Assembly (NCBI GenBank): GCA_036826635.1
Contig: DAISVY010000004.1
Span: 1-64,000 of the forward strand
Direction: 5' to 3'
Length of the DNA stretch: 64,000 nucleotides
Source of the DNA: DAISVY01 sp036826635
Lineage (GTDB): Bacteria > Zixibacteria > MSB-5A5 > GN15 > FEB-12
Made by a program: the position numbers and the translations under genes. Shown here in pieces: positions 8,495-18,748 of this stretch (position 1 is the first letter of the stretch; each line of letters opens with the position of its first letter). Under the pieces are notes generated by a model. The model searched no databases. It was given only the letters and a program-made list of their open reading frames with translations, and was not told where the DNA came from.

Positions 8495-9259
8495 ATGGCT
8501 GAACAGAATACAGCGATATTTTCTCGTCCCAGATCGTTGCGCGAAACGGTGACGCACTATTGCCCCGGTTGTACTCACGGCGTCATTCACCGCCTGGTTG
8601 CCGAGGTTCTGGACGAGTTAGGCATGCGCGAACGCACCCTGGGGGTTGCTCCGGTGGGTTGTTCGGTCTTTGCCTATAACTATATTGACACCGATTTCCT
8701 GGAGGCAGCCCACGGCCGCGCTCCCGCTTTCGCCACCGGCTTCAAGAGACTTCGTCCCGACATGATTGTCTTCACCTATCAGGGCGACGGCGATCTGGCC
8801 TCGATAGGCATGGGAGAAATCGTTCACGCCGCAAACCGGGGCGAGAAAATCACCACTATCTTCGTCAATAACGGGGTCTATGGAATGACCGGCGGTCAGA
8901 TGGCTCCCACCACGCTGGAAGGTCAGCCAACCACTACCTGTCCGATGGGACGCGATGTCTCCCAGGTGGGAGAACCGATACGAATCGTCGAGCTGTTGTC
9001 CACGCTGGCTACCCCCTCCTATCTCGAACGAGTGGCCGTACACACGCCCTGGAATATCATTCAGGCCAAACGGGCCATCAGAAACGCTTTCCGGTTTCAG
9101 GAAGACAACCTCGGCTTCTCTTTGATCGAAGTTCTGTCGACCTGCCCGACCAACTGGGGCAAGACCCCCGGTGAAGCCGTCAAATGGGTGGAAGAACGCA
9201 TGATTCCCTACTACCCGTTGGGCCTGTTTAAGGACTCCAGACAAGCGGGGGGTAACTGA
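8495..9259 (+). CDS. korB: 2-oxoacid:ferredoxin oxidoreductase beta subunit (TPP-binding)
   Basis: A 254-residue subunit carrying thiamine diphosphate. The TPP/Mg motif begins GDGDLASIGMGE and ends at FVNNGVYGMTGGQ. Cys residues in HYCPGCTHG and VGCSVFAY are the usual cluster ligands of this subunit. It catalyses decarboxylation of the 2-oxoacid bound at the TPP in complex with KorA. It follows korA by 5 bp, and its stop overlaps the korC ATG (TGATG), so the genes form one transcript. The length and motifs are normal for the family. Confidence 0.9.
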   Translation: MAEQNTAIFSRPRSLRETVTHYCPGCTHGVIHRLVAEVLDELGMRERTLGVAPVGCSVFAYNYIDTDFLEAAHGRAPAFATGFKRLRPDMIVFTYQGDGDLASIGMGEIVHAANRGEKITTIFVNNGVYGMTGGQMAPTTLEGQPTTTCPMGRDVSQVGEPIRIVELLSTLATPSYLERVAVHTPWNIIQAKRAIRNAFRFQEDNLGFSLIEVLSTCPTNWGKTPGEAVKWVEERMIPYYPLGLFKDSRQAGGN

Positions 9260-9822
9260 TGGGACAGTATGAAGTCATCTTCGCCGGCTTCGGCGGACAG
9301 GGTATCATGGTGGCCGGTCAGCTCCTGGCTTACACCGGAATCCGCGAAGGCAAGAACGTCTGCTGGATCCCGTCGTACGGACCGGAAATGCGCGGCGGTA
9401 CCGCTTACTGCACGGTAGTCGTATCCGACAAGCGGATCGGCTCGCCCATCATGAATGTAGTTCAGGCCGTCTGCGTGTTTAATCGCCCTTCGTTCGACAA
9501 GTTCGTGCCTAAGGTCAAACCGGGCGGCTTGCTGCTGGTCAACTCTTCCCTGATCGACGTTACGACGGATCGGAAAGACATTACGCAAATCCTCGTGCCG
9601 GCCAACCAGATGGCTATTGAGGCCGGCAACGTCAGGGCGGCCAACGTGGTCATGCTGGGGGCATTCATTACCGCCGCCGGCATCGTCGATTACAAAGACG
9701 TCATAGCCACTATCAAAGATAAACTCGGCTACAAAAAGGCCATGCTGGAAATCAATTTGAAAGTGCTTAAGCAGGGCCATGAACTCGCCCTCAAGCAATT
9801 ACAGCAGGGGCAGAAAGCATGA
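9259..9822 (+). CDS. korC: 2-oxoacid:ferredoxin oxidoreductase gamma subunit
   Basis: A 187-residue gamma subunit. The glycine-rich start FAGFGGQGIMVAGQLLA and YGPEMRGGTAYCTVV are hallmarks of this CoA-binding-side subunit. It completes the four-subunit enzyme with korD, korA and korB. Its ATG overlaps the korB stop by 1 nt, and its own stop overlaps the next ATG by 4 nt (ATGA). This ties the oxidoreductase translationally to the following NuoE-like gene. Confidence 0.9.
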   Translation: MGQYEVIFAGFGGQGIMVAGQLLAYTGIREGKNVCWIPSYGPEMRGGTAYCTVVVSDKRIGSPIMNVVQAVCVFNRPSFDKFVPKVKPGGLLLVNSSLIDVTTDRKDITQILVPANQMAIEAGNVRAANVVMLGAFITAAGIVDYKDVIATIKDKLGYKKAMLEINLKVLKQGHELALKQLQQGQKA

Positions 9823-10274
9823 AGCAGAAGTTCGATAAACTCCCCGAAATCATTTCCCGACACCGGCAGGATGCGGAATCGTTGATTATGATCCTGCAGG
9901 ATATCCAGAAAGAATACCGTTATCTACCGAATGAAGCCCTGGAACAGACAGCCGAGGCACTGAACGTGCCGCTGTCAAAGGTATATTCGGTAGCAACATT
10001 TTATAACTCGTTCAGCCTCACGCCGCGCGGGAAGAACGAAATCCGGGTGTGTGTGGGTACGGCCTGTCACATTCGCGGCTCCAAACTGATCCTGGAGCAG
10101 ATAGAATCCATGCTCGGGATCAAAGCCGGTGAGACAACCAAGGACGGCGAATACACGCTGGAGTCGGTTGCCTGTGTAGGCGCCTGCGCCATGGCACCAC
10201 TGGTCGTTGTCAATGACAAATACCACGGTTCGGTCAAAGTAAGCGGCTGCAAAAGACTGCTGGGGAAAAAGTAG
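9819..10274 (+). CDS. NuoE/HydC-like [2Fe-2S] subunit
   Basis: A 151-residue thioredoxin-fold [2Fe-2S] protein of the 24-kDa complex I / HydC family. The cluster ligands are the CVGTAC pair (C-x4-C) and CVGAC (C-x3-C), in the expected order. The N-terminal helical segment IISRHRQDAESLIMILQ and the VYSVATFYNSFS motif match the family. It is separate from the canonical nuoE at 41.1-41.6 kb. It overlaps korC by 4 bp and precedes the NuoF-like gene, so it very likely forms a soluble flavin module with the next two proteins. Confidence 0.85.
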   Translation: MKQKFDKLPEIISRHRQDAESLIMILQDIQKEYRYLPNEALEQTAEALNVPLSKVYSVATFYNSFSLTPRGKNEIRVCVGTACHIRGSKLILEQIESMLGIKAGETTKDGEYTLESVACVGACAMAPLVVVNDKYHGSVKVSGCKRLLGKK

Positions 10275-10275
10275 C

Positions 10276-12129
<1,854 letters not shown>

Positions 12130-12138
12130 GAGAAAGCA

Positions 12139-12915
12139 ATGGTAACGCTGACGATAAACGGCAAACTGGTCAGAGCGGAAGAGGGTGAAATGCTGCTGAC
12201 CGTCATCAGACGACAGGATATTCCTGTCCCCTCCCCCTGTCATCACGAGGCGGTGGAACCTTACGGTGCCTGCCGTCTCTGCTCGGTCGAGATAACGAAG
12301 CCGGATTGGGGGGGCTGGAAAACTCTGGTGACGTCCTGCCTGTACCCGGTGGAAGAAGGACTTATTGTCACCACCGATTCACCCGACGTCATCGAACTGC
12401 GCAAGACCATTCTTGATTTGATGCTGGCCCGGTCTCCCGAAGCCAAACTGATCCAGGATCTGGCCGCCGAGTACGGTATTACCAAAAGCAGTTTCGACCT
12501 TGTCCCGGACGCCAACAACTGCATCCTGTGCGGCTTGTGCATCCGGGTTTGTGATCAGATGGGGTTTCATGCCATATCCTCGGTCAACCGCGGCCATGGT
12601 AAGGAAATAGCCCCTCCCCTGTTCAAAGCTCCGCCGGATTGTGTGGGGTGTCTGGCCTGCGCACAGGTATGCCCGACGAACTATATCGAATACTCCGACG
12701 ACGGCAACACGCGAACAATCTGGGGACGCAAGTTCAAGATGCTCAAGTGCGAAGAGACCGGACAACCGACCGTCACGAAAGAATTCGCGGAGTTTCTCAG
12801 CAAACACCGGGAAATCCCGGAAGACTACTTCAAACGGGGTGATGCAAGTCACCGCCGGGAGCTGGCCGCGTCCATGGGCAAGATTGCTCTATGGGACCGA
12901 CAGGAGGAAGTATGA
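12139..12915 (+). CDS. NuoG/HydA N-terminal-like Fe-S protein without hydrogenase domain
   Basis: A 258-residue protein. The N-terminus is a plant-type [2Fe-2S] domain (SPCHHEAVEPYGACRLCSVE, then TSC). It continues into a region with two [4Fe-4S] motifs (CILCGLCIRVC and CVGCLACAQVC) and a short C-terminal tail. The His-ligated cluster of true NuoG (HxxxCxxC) is missing, and there is no H-cluster or molybdopterin domain, so it is neither a hydrogenase nor a complete NuoG. AGGAG lies just before the ATG. Its stop overlaps the next ATG by 4 bp. It may bridge electrons between the NuoF-like subunit and a separate acceptor or donor, for which the Kor complex is the obvious candidate. Confidence 0.82.
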   Translation: MVTLTINGKLVRAEEGEMLLTVIRRQDIPVPSPCHHEAVEPYGACRLCSVEITKPDWGGWKTLVTSCLYPVEEGLIVTTDSPDVIELRKTILDLMLARSPEAKLIQDLAAEYGITKSSFDLVPDANNCILCGLCIRVCDQMGFHAISSVNRGHGKEIAPPLFKAPPDCVGCLACAQVCPTNYIEYSDDGNTRTIWGRKFKMLKCEETGQPTVTKEFAEFLSKHREIPEDYFKRGDASHRRELAASMGKIALWDRQEEV

Positions 12916-13352
12916 CACACCGTTTCATAGTCAATCCCGCTTTATGCATAGGCTGTCGTACCTGTGAGTTGGCTTGTTCGTTTGCACACGCGGCCGACGG
13001 CAAACCCGGCAGAAGTCGTATCCACCCGCTCGACGGGGGAGCTAAAGACCTCTGGGTGCCGGTGGTATGCCTGCAATGCGAAGAGGCCGCCTGCGCCAAG
13101 GTCTGCCTGGTCGGCGCTATCACACGTAACCCGGAAACCGGGGCCATGAATCTCGATGGGGATAAATGCGTCCGCTGCATGGCCTGCGTAGCCGCCTGTC
13201 CTTTCGGATGCTGCCTGCATGACAGTCTCCACAACTTGGTGGTGAAATGCGACCTGTGCGGCGGCGATCCCGTCTGCGCACACTTCTGTCCGACCAAAGC
13301 CCTTTCGTACCAGCCCATTGCCGAGGTAAAAACCAGGGCTAAAATAGCCTGA
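12912..13352 (+). CDS. 4Fe-4S dicluster (HydN-like) ferredoxin
   Basis: A 146-residue protein of the DMSO-reductase-B/HydN-type ferredoxin class with four Cys-rich groups: CIGCRTCELAC, CLQCEEAACAKVC, CVRCMACVAAC and CDLCGGDPVCAHFC. This predicts up to four [4Fe-4S] clusters. The start at 12912 is set by an AGGAGG site and a 4-bp overlap with the previous gene; an in-frame ATG at 12891 lies inside that gene. It is the last gene of the kor operon, followed by a strong terminator. It probably acts as an additional electron-transfer subunit of the same complex (inference). Confidence 0.83.
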   Translation: MTHRFIVNPALCIGCRTCELACSFAHAADGKPGRSRIHPLDGGAKDLWVPVVCLQCEEAACAKVCLVGAITRNPETGAMNLDGDKCVRCMACVAACPFGCCLHDSLHNLVVKCDLCGGDPVCAHFCPTKALSYQPIAEVKTRAKIA

Positions 13353-13373
13353 TATTCGTTTTTCCGTAAGCTC

Positions 13374-13403
13374 AGGAGCGGCGGCAGACCCGCCGCTCTT
13401 TTT
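13374..13403 (+). terminator. Rho-independent terminator of the kor operon
   Basis: GAGCGGCGG (13376-13384) pairs perfectly with CCGCCGCTC (13390-13398) around a 5-nt loop. Two more pairs extend the stem on the outside, and TTTTT follows (13399-13403). It sits 22 bp after the last gene of the operon. The rest of the gap to 13588 holds a possible promoter and no gene. Confidence 0.92.
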
Positions 13404-13451
13404 GTATCCTCAAGCGACGGCAGCGCTGCCGCGAACGGCGCCAAAAAGCCC

Positions 13452-13481
13452 TTGACTTACCGTCCAATTTCAAACTCATTA
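13452..13481 (+). promoter_or_regulatory. Possible promoter for the STAS gene
   Basis: TTGACT (13452-13457) is followed at about 17-18 nt by a poorly matching TCATTA (13476-13481). It carries the same CTTGACTT -35 context as other units in this window. The position after the kor terminator supports a new transcription start, but the -10 is weak. Confidence 0.35.
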
Positions 13482-13588
13482 AAGACTTAGCAATAACAGC
13501 CCGCCGCCCGGGAGAACTCTCCAGGAGAGGGAAACCTGACCATAAAGATTGCGTAATTAACCATATAGTCGTCTGGAGGACGTAAGAG

Positions 13589-13927
13589 ATGAAACTCAGC
13601 GACCGCGAGCAAAACGGGATTGTCATCCTTGAGCCCAGAGGTAAAATCATGGGAGGGCCGGATGCCAGCCTGTTGCACGATAAGCTCTATGAATGTATTG
13701 AAAATAACAAAAAACAGGTTGTCATTGACCTGGCCAAGGTTGACTGGATGAACTCCACCGGGCTCGGCATTCTCATCTCCAGCTATACTACCCTGAGAAA
13801 TCACGAGGGCAATCTTAAGCTGGCCAATGTAACCGAGAAAATACAATCACTGCTGACTATTACCAAGTTGATAACCGTGTTCGAAACACATGATTCCGTG
13901 GAAGATGCCGTCAGCAGTTTCAAGTAA
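13589..13927 (+). CDS. STAS-domain anti-sigma factor antagonist
   Basis: A 112-residue single STAS domain like SpoIIAA/RsbV. The regulatory serine is Ser56 in WMNSTGLG, the usual phosphorylation site. In this family the unphosphorylated form binds an anti-sigma kinase and frees its partner; a PP2C phosphatase dephosphorylates it. GGAGG precedes the ATG. It is followed by an internal terminator-like hairpin, an RsbW-like kinase and a PP2C phosphatase, which together make a complete partner-switching set. No sigma factor gene is present nearby, so the final target is unknown. Confidence 0.88.
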   Translation: MKLSDREQNGIVILEPRGKIMGGPDASLLHDKLYECIENNKKQVVIDLAKVDWMNSTGLGILISSYTTLRNHEGNLKLANVTEKIQSLLTITKLITVFETHDSVEDAVSSFK

Positions 13928-13962
13928 ACAATGCCGCATTTGCAAGAGTAACTATTTTGCCG

Positions 13963-13996
13963 ACAGGTGGACGTGGTCATGTCTGCCTGTTTTTTT
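13963..13996 (+). terminator. Terminator-like hairpin between STAS and kinase genes
   Basis: ACAGGTGGACG (13963-13973) pairs with TGTCTGCCTGT (13980-13990), with a few G-U pairs, a 6-nt loop, and a T-run at 13991-13996. The GGAG ribosome site of the next gene follows immediately. It may be an attenuator that lowers expression of the kinase relative to the STAS protein. Confidence 0.6.
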
Positions 13997-14010
13997 GGAG
14001 TCATGACAGC

Positions 14011-14430
14011 ATGAACAAGCCTACCATCTCGGGAAATACGATCCGGGTGCCGTCGGACCAGGTCTTTCTGCCGGCCGTCGACGACTTTCTGGAAAGTATC
14101 CTGAGGAATTCAAATGCCGAGGAATCGGTGATAGCCGACATCGCCATCTCCGTAACGGAGTTGGTCAACAACGCGATGATCCACGGCAACAAATCCTCAC
14201 CCCACAAAACGGTCTCAGTAAAAGTCGAGATCAAGGGGAAGACGGTGATAATCACGGTCAGCGATCAGGGAGAAGGCTTCGACCCCAACGGAGTCGCCGA
14301 CCCGCTGGCCGAGGAAAACCTCATGCGGGAGGTCGGCCGCGGCATTTTCATCGTCAGGTCGCTTATGGACAAGGTCGAAATCGACACTACCGAAAAAGGG
14401 ACAACCGTCCACATTACCAAGGCGATCTGA
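14011..14430 (+). CDS. RsbW/SpoIIAB-like anti-sigma serine kinase
   Basis: A 139-residue GHKL ATPase domain. The ATP-binding boxes are N (ELVNNAMIHGN, Glu50/Asn54), G1 (DQGEGFDP, Asp85) and G2 (GRGIFIVRSLMD, 109-120). The family phosphorylates STAS antagonists on serine and binds a sigma factor or other output. The start at 14011 is chosen for the GGAG about 10 nt upstream and for the fit to family length; an in-frame start at 13957 would put the terminator-like hairpin inside the gene. It is 28 bp upstream of the PP2C phosphatase. Confidence 0.83.
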   Translation: MNKPTISGNTIRVPSDQVFLPAVDDFLESILRNSNAEESVIADIAISVTELVNNAMIHGNKSSPHKTVSVKVEIKGKTVIITVSDQGEGFDPNGVADPLAEENLMREVGRGIFIVRSLMDKVEIDTTEKGTTVHITKAI

Positions 14431-14457
14431 ATGTTTCCGTTCTCGGATTAAAACGGC

Positions 14458-16719
14458 ATGAACACTGAGCTGGTACAATCGCTGATTTTTTTCCTGTCCG
14501 GTGGATTTCTGGTCTTTCTGGCTATTACTATCACGCGGGATAATTTCGCCAGTCGGGTCAATCGTATCACCGGTCTCATGCTTTTCTGCGCCGGACTGGG
14601 ACCGCTGGCCCTGGCCCTGGGCTATATCATCAACGACAGTACCGCCGGTCCGTCCGAACTCAGTGAAACCGCTCTCTACAACCTGTACTATGTCTGGGAG
14701 TTCTTCTTCCCCGCTCTGCTCGCATTTTCCTGGGTGTTTCCGGTCGACCGCATCCGTCACTTCAAACGCCCCCGGCTTCGTCACCTGATCATAGTCCCGC
14801 AAGTCATGCACCTCGGACTTCTCCTGCTGTACGGACACATCGTCGAGGTGCTGAATAAACTGATCGAATATGCCGACAGCGAAGGCTTCGCCGGACTTTT
14901 GCTCAGACCATTCGGCTGGGTGTTTACCCAACTGCTCGTGCTCGTTTCTTACACGCGAACGAACGAGCAGATCATCTTCGGAGCTATCGACCTCAGTTAC
15001 GTGCTGTTGGCCGTTTACTTCATCGAAATGGGCCGCCGCTACCTGACCAATCCGAGATTGCTCAGTCAGACACGTATCGTCAGTTGGGGGGTCCGTCTCG
15101 GCCTGGGCTTTTACGTTCTTTCTTTCTTCGCCTGGACTATCTGGCCGCATCCGGCCGCAGACGTGATCGGATCGTATCTTCTGATAGCCGCCTTATTCGC
15201 CGGCGCGGGCTTCTTTGCCTACGCCATCATAAGACATCAGTTTCTCAACGTGCAGCTTGTTTTTCGCCAATCGCTCATATACACCCTCTCGTCGGCCGTT
15301 TTGGTCGGCCTCTATGTTGTGCTGAGCATGCGGTCAGAGGAATTCCTGCGACCTATCTTCGGCGAACGCGCGCAGGTAGTCAGCTATGTCTTCATCCTGT
15401 TCATCCTGTTGTTGTTCCAGCCGATCAGCTACTGGGTTGACAACGTCATCCGTTCCATGTTCGTGCGCACACGCACCGACTATCGCAACATCATCGAACG
15501 CTTCTCCCGGCAGGTCATTTCGATCTTCGAGCCGGTCGAACTCAGAAGGACAATCGAAGAAACGCTGAAAACAGCCCTTCTGGTAGATCGCCTGTATTTT
15601 CTGCTCTATGACGACGGCGTCGGTGAATACGCACTCGTCAAAAGTGAAGATTACGACAAGCGGACGGTGATTGATCGCGAAGATTTGATGCTGCGCGGAA
15701 TCAATCTGCTGGATACGCCGACCCGGTACGCCTCGCTGTCGGACTACGAAGAAGGCTCAAAACTGGCCGAACGCCTTACCGAACTCAACGTCCGGGTCAT
15801 TCTGCCGCTCAAAGATGCGGAACACCTTCTGGGGTTCATTGCTCTCACATCCAAAGCGGCCGGATACAGATACACGGCCGAGGATTTCCATCTGCTGGGG
15901 GTGCTCTCGAACCAGATGGTCACAGCTTTGACCAACGCCCGTCTCTATGCCGACTCGCTGGAACGCATACGCCTGCAGGAAGAGGTCAACATGGCCCGGC
16001 AGATTCAGCTCGACCTGCTTCCTTCCCGACCGCCGGTTTTGCCGCACGCCGTCATTTCGGCCTCATCGACTCCGTCGAGAACGATAGGAGGAGACTATTA
16101 CGATTTCATCGCGCTGAACGATCACAACCGCGTGGGCATCGTGATCGCCGACGCCTCGGGCAAAGGTATGCCGGCGGCGCTGCTGATCGCCCAGGTACAG
16201 GCCATCATTCGAAGCGAGGTGCTCAACGGGAACCCGATCCCGAAAGTCATGCAAAACATGAATCAGCACGTCGTCTCGTCCACCTCGGCGGAGAAATTTG
16301 TAACTCTCTTCTATGCCGAGCTCGATAAAAGCACCGGGGTCATGCACTACGCCAACGCCGGTCACAATTACCCGCTTCTGGTAAGATCGGACGGGAAGGT
16401 GGAACATCTCAAAGTCGGCGGACCGATCATCGGCGCTTTCCCCGGGGTAGATTACGAATCGTCCTCGGTTCAGCTTGCCCCCCGCGACCTGGTGTTCTTT
16501 TTCACCGACGGATTGTCCGAGGCAATGAACAGCAACGGGACGGAGTATGGCGAAAAACGCATTGCCGAGTTCGTCGTACAGCGACGCCACGAAAGTGCGC
16601 AGGCAATCCTCGATGAGATCCTCAGCGACGTGCGCCGGTTCGATCCCACCACACCACCGCAGGACGACACTACCATTATCACTCTAAAAATGACCGACGG
16701 GGAAACAAGACATGAATGA
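14458..16719 (+). CDS. Membrane PP2C (SpoIIE/RsbU-type) serine phosphatase with GAF domain
   Basis: A 753-residue protein. The N-terminal ~330 residues hold about eight hydrophobic helices, resembling the 7TM-type sensor modules of bacterial kinases. A GAF domain follows at about 340-500, and a SpoIIE/PP2C domain closes the protein. Catalytic motifs include GGDYYDF, ADASGKGMPAALL, ANAGHNYPLL, FFTDGLSEA and DDTTII, with the metal-binding Asp residues present. It probably senses a membrane or cytoplasmic signal and dephosphorylates the STAS protein encoded at 13.6 kb. Its stop overlaps the next ATG by 8 bp. Confidence 0.87.
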   Translation: MNTELVQSLIFFLSGGFLVFLAITITRDNFASRVNRITGLMLFCAGLGPLALALGYIINDSTAGPSELSETALYNLYYVWEFFFPALLAFSWVFPVDRIRHFKRPRLRHLIIVPQVMHLGLLLLYGHIVEVLNKLIEYADSEGFAGLLLRPFGWVFTQLLVLVSYTRTNEQIIFGAIDLSYVLLAVYFIEMGRRYLTNPRLLSQTRIVSWGVRLGLGFYVLSFFAWTIWPHPAADVIGSYLLIAALFAGAGFFAYAIIRHQFLNVQLVFRQSLIYTLSSAVLVGLYVVLSMRSEEFLRPIFGERAQVVSYVFILFILLLFQPISYWVDNVIRSMFVRTRTDYRNIIERFSRQVISIFEPVELRRTIEETLKTALLVDRLYFLLYDDGVGEYALVKSEDYDKRTVIDREDLMLRGINLLDTPTRYASLSDYEEGSKLAERLTELNVRVILPLKDAEHLLGFIALTSKAAGYRYTAEDFHLLGVLSNQMVTALTNARLYADSLERIRLQEEVNMARQIQLDLLPSRPPVLPHAVISASSTPSRTIGGDYYDFIALNDHNRVGIVIADASGKGMPAALLIAQVQAIIRSEVLNGNPIPKVMQNMNQHVVSSTSAEKFVTLFYAELDKSTGVMHYANAGHNYPLLVRSDGKVEHLKVGGPIIGAFPGVDYESSSVQLAPRDLVFFFTDGLSEAMNSNGTEYGEKRIAEFVVQRRHESAQAILDEILSDVRRFDPTTPPQDDTTIITLKMTDGETRHE

Positions 16720-17284
16720 CCACAACAAACACGCCCGTTTCGACGAAGATAAGTTATTCGAGAGAAAAAACCATCACTGCGGATATCGCTTCTGTCCCCT
16801 GTGCGCGCGACCACTGGTCGAAGGAAACCGGGAAGGCGGCAAACGACTCTACTGCCCCGACGAGAACTGCGGCTGGGTTTTCTATCAAAATCCCGTGCCG
16901 GCCGCCGGTGCCATCATCGTCGAAAACGACCGGGTCCTTCTGGTGAAACGGGCCGCTCCTCCCCGAATCGGCCAATGGTGTATTCCGGCCGGGTTCATGG
17001 AATGGCAAGAACACCCCGAACAAACCACCATTCGCGAACTCGAAGAAGAAACCGGTTTGAAAATTGAAATATCTTCGCTTTTCGAAGTATACAGCGGCCA
17101 GGACGATCCGAGATCAAACGCCATTCTCATACTCTACCTGGCCAAAATCGTCGGCGGCCACATGCAGGCCTCGGATGATGCCTCGGAGGTTCGCTTTTTC
17201 GGGCTTGACGATCTCCCCGGAGATATCGCTTTCGAGGCACACCGACAGGCTCTGGCCGACTACGACAGCCGCATGCGGACCTAA
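16712..17284 (+). CDS. Nudix hydrolase with N-terminal zinc ribbon
   Basis: A 190-residue protein. The N-terminal zinc ribbon uses two Cys pairs (CPLC and CPDENC), as in NudC-like proteins. The Nudix box is complete: Gly of GFMEWQE, then RELEEETG, giving the metal-binding Glu residues. The family hydrolyses nucleoside diphosphates linked to another moiety, such as NADH, ADP-ribose or sugar nucleotides; the exact substrate is not readable here. It overlaps the phosphatase gene by 8 bp, so it is cotranscribed with the signalling genes. A functional link to them is uncertain. Confidence 0.87.
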   Translation: MNDHNKHARFDEDKLFERKNHHCGYRFCPLCARPLVEGNREGGKRLYCPDENCGWVFYQNPVPAAGAIIVENDRVLLVKRAAPPRIGQWCIPAGFMEWQEHPEQTTIRELEEETGLKIEISSLFEVYSGQDDPRSNAILILYLAKIVGGHMQASDDASEVRFFGLDDLPGDIAFEAHRQALADYDSRMRT

Positions 17285-17305
17285 AACGGGAATGTCGGCA
17301 TTCGA

Positions 17306-18748
17306 ATGAAATCGTCTTTCCGCACCAGAATTTTCCAACTCCTGCTGCTTTTCGCCGTAATCCCAGCCGTGGTTCTGACTCTTTTCGGCTACTATCTGAC
17401 CGTGAAATCGCCCCTCGGTACGGCGGCAACCGTCGGTACCAATCCCGCCGAACTGGCCGCGTACTATCATGCCCTGGTATACGAAGACCTGGAGCGGGCA
17501 ACCGACGAATACCTGAAAACGGGCCGGATACCGAAACGAGCCGATTTTCTCCTGGTGATCGACGGTGAGACAACCACCACCATAGATTCAGGGGCGATTC
17601 TGACACCGGATGCCGTACAGTCTCTTCGCCGGGCCGTTCTCCAGAAAAAACAAGGGTTGGTCGACCTGAACGGTCGGTATGGCCAATACACGGGTCGTGA
17701 ACTTGAAAAAGGACGGATCCTTCTGGCCGGACTGGTGCATGATTCCTCGTACACCGACATACTGGCCGGACTGGAACAGGCAACCGCTCGCCGCTCAACC
17801 GGCCGCCGCCTGTGGTCAAGCTACGTGGTGTTCATCGGCGGGCTGTTTCTAACGGTGACGCTGCTGACCATCATCGCCGCATATTTTTTCTCCTCGCGGG
17901 TGTCACGACGACTGGCCCGGCCTTTGACCGCTCTGAGCGACGCCTCACGGCGTATCGCCGCCGGTGATTTCAAACAGTCGGTGCCGGTTCAGGGTGATGG
18001 CGAAATAGCGATCCTGATCGAAAATTTCAATCGCATGGCATCAGAATTAGAAACCGCCACGACTCGTCTGGCCCAAACCGAACGAGTGGCCGCCTGGCGT
18101 CAGGTGGCCCGACGTTTCGCCCATGAATTGAAAAATCCCCTGCAGCCTATTCTTGTCTCGCTCTATCGCATCGAGAAACAAATAGCCGGGTCCGAAGCCT
18201 GGGAAGAGATAAAAGAGCCGCTGCGGGCCGCCTCCGAGGAAGTCAAACATCTGACCGACCTGGCTGAGCGTTTCTCCACTCTGGCCAGACTGCCCGAACC
18301 AAAACCGGAACCGGTGGATTTGGCCGATTTGATTCGGTCGGTGGTACGACTTTACGAAGAAAAATTGAAGATCTATCGCTTTCAAGTCATCCTGCCATCG
18401 GAAAAATCGCTCGCCCGAACCGATGCGTCGTACCTCCGCGAGGCCCTTCATAACCTCCTGCAGAACAGTATAGACGCCTGCAGCGAAGGTCAGCAGATCA
18501 GCCTTGAGTTGCGCTCGACACCCGACCGGGTCGACATTATCGTCAGCGACAGCGGCAAGGGCATGGATACCGGAACACTGGCGGCCGCCCGTCTCCCCTA
18601 TTTTACCACCAAAGAAAAAGGTACCGGTCTGGGGCTGGCTATCGTAGAGAAATCGATCAGCGAACTCGGAGGCCAGTTGCAGGTAACATCACAACCCGGC
18701 CAGGGAACCCGTGTCACTATTTCGCTTCAGAAAGGAACCGAGGCATGA
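17306..18748 (+). CDS. NtrY-like sensor histidine kinase
   Basis: A 480-residue kinase. TM1 (about 9-31) and TM2 (about 172-195) flank a periplasmic region, followed by a HAMP domain (196-250). The HisKA box carries His273 (RFAHELKNPLQPI), and the HATPase domain has HNLLQNSIDAC, DSGKGMD and TGLGLAIVE. The HELKNPL motif and the overall layout are those of NtrY/NtrB-like kinases. Its stop overlaps the next ATG by 4 bp; the next gene is an NtrC-type regulator, so the two form a cognate pair. The signal sensed is unknown. Confidence 0.9.
   Translation: MKSSFRTRIFQLLLLFAVIPAVVLTLFGYYLTVKSPLGTAATVGTNPAELAAYYHALVYEDLERATDEYLKTGRIPKRADFLLVIDGETTTTIDSGAILTPDAVQSLRRAVLQKKQGLVDLNGRYGQYTGRELEKGRILLAGLVHDSSYTDILAGLEQATARRSTGRRLWSSYVVFIGGLFLTVTLLTIIAAYFFSSRVSRRLARPLTALSDASRRIAAGDFKQSVPVQGDGEIAILIENFNRMASELETATTRLAQTERVAAWRQVARRFAHELKNPLQPILVSLYRIEKQIAGSEAWEEIKEPLRAASEEVKHLTDLAERFSTLARLPEPKPEPVDLADLIRSVVRLYEEKLKIYRFQVILPSEKSLARTDASYLREALHNLLQNSIDACSEGQQISLELRSTPDRVDIIVSDSGKGMDTGTLAAARLPYFTTKEKGTGLGLAIVEKSISELGGQLQVTSQPGQGTRVTISLQKGTEA

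Noticed and set aside
12139..12915. Possible [FeFe]-hydrogenase subunit
   Set aside because: The N-terminal Fe-S wiring resembles HydA, but the H-cluster motifs are absent and the gene is only 258 codons.
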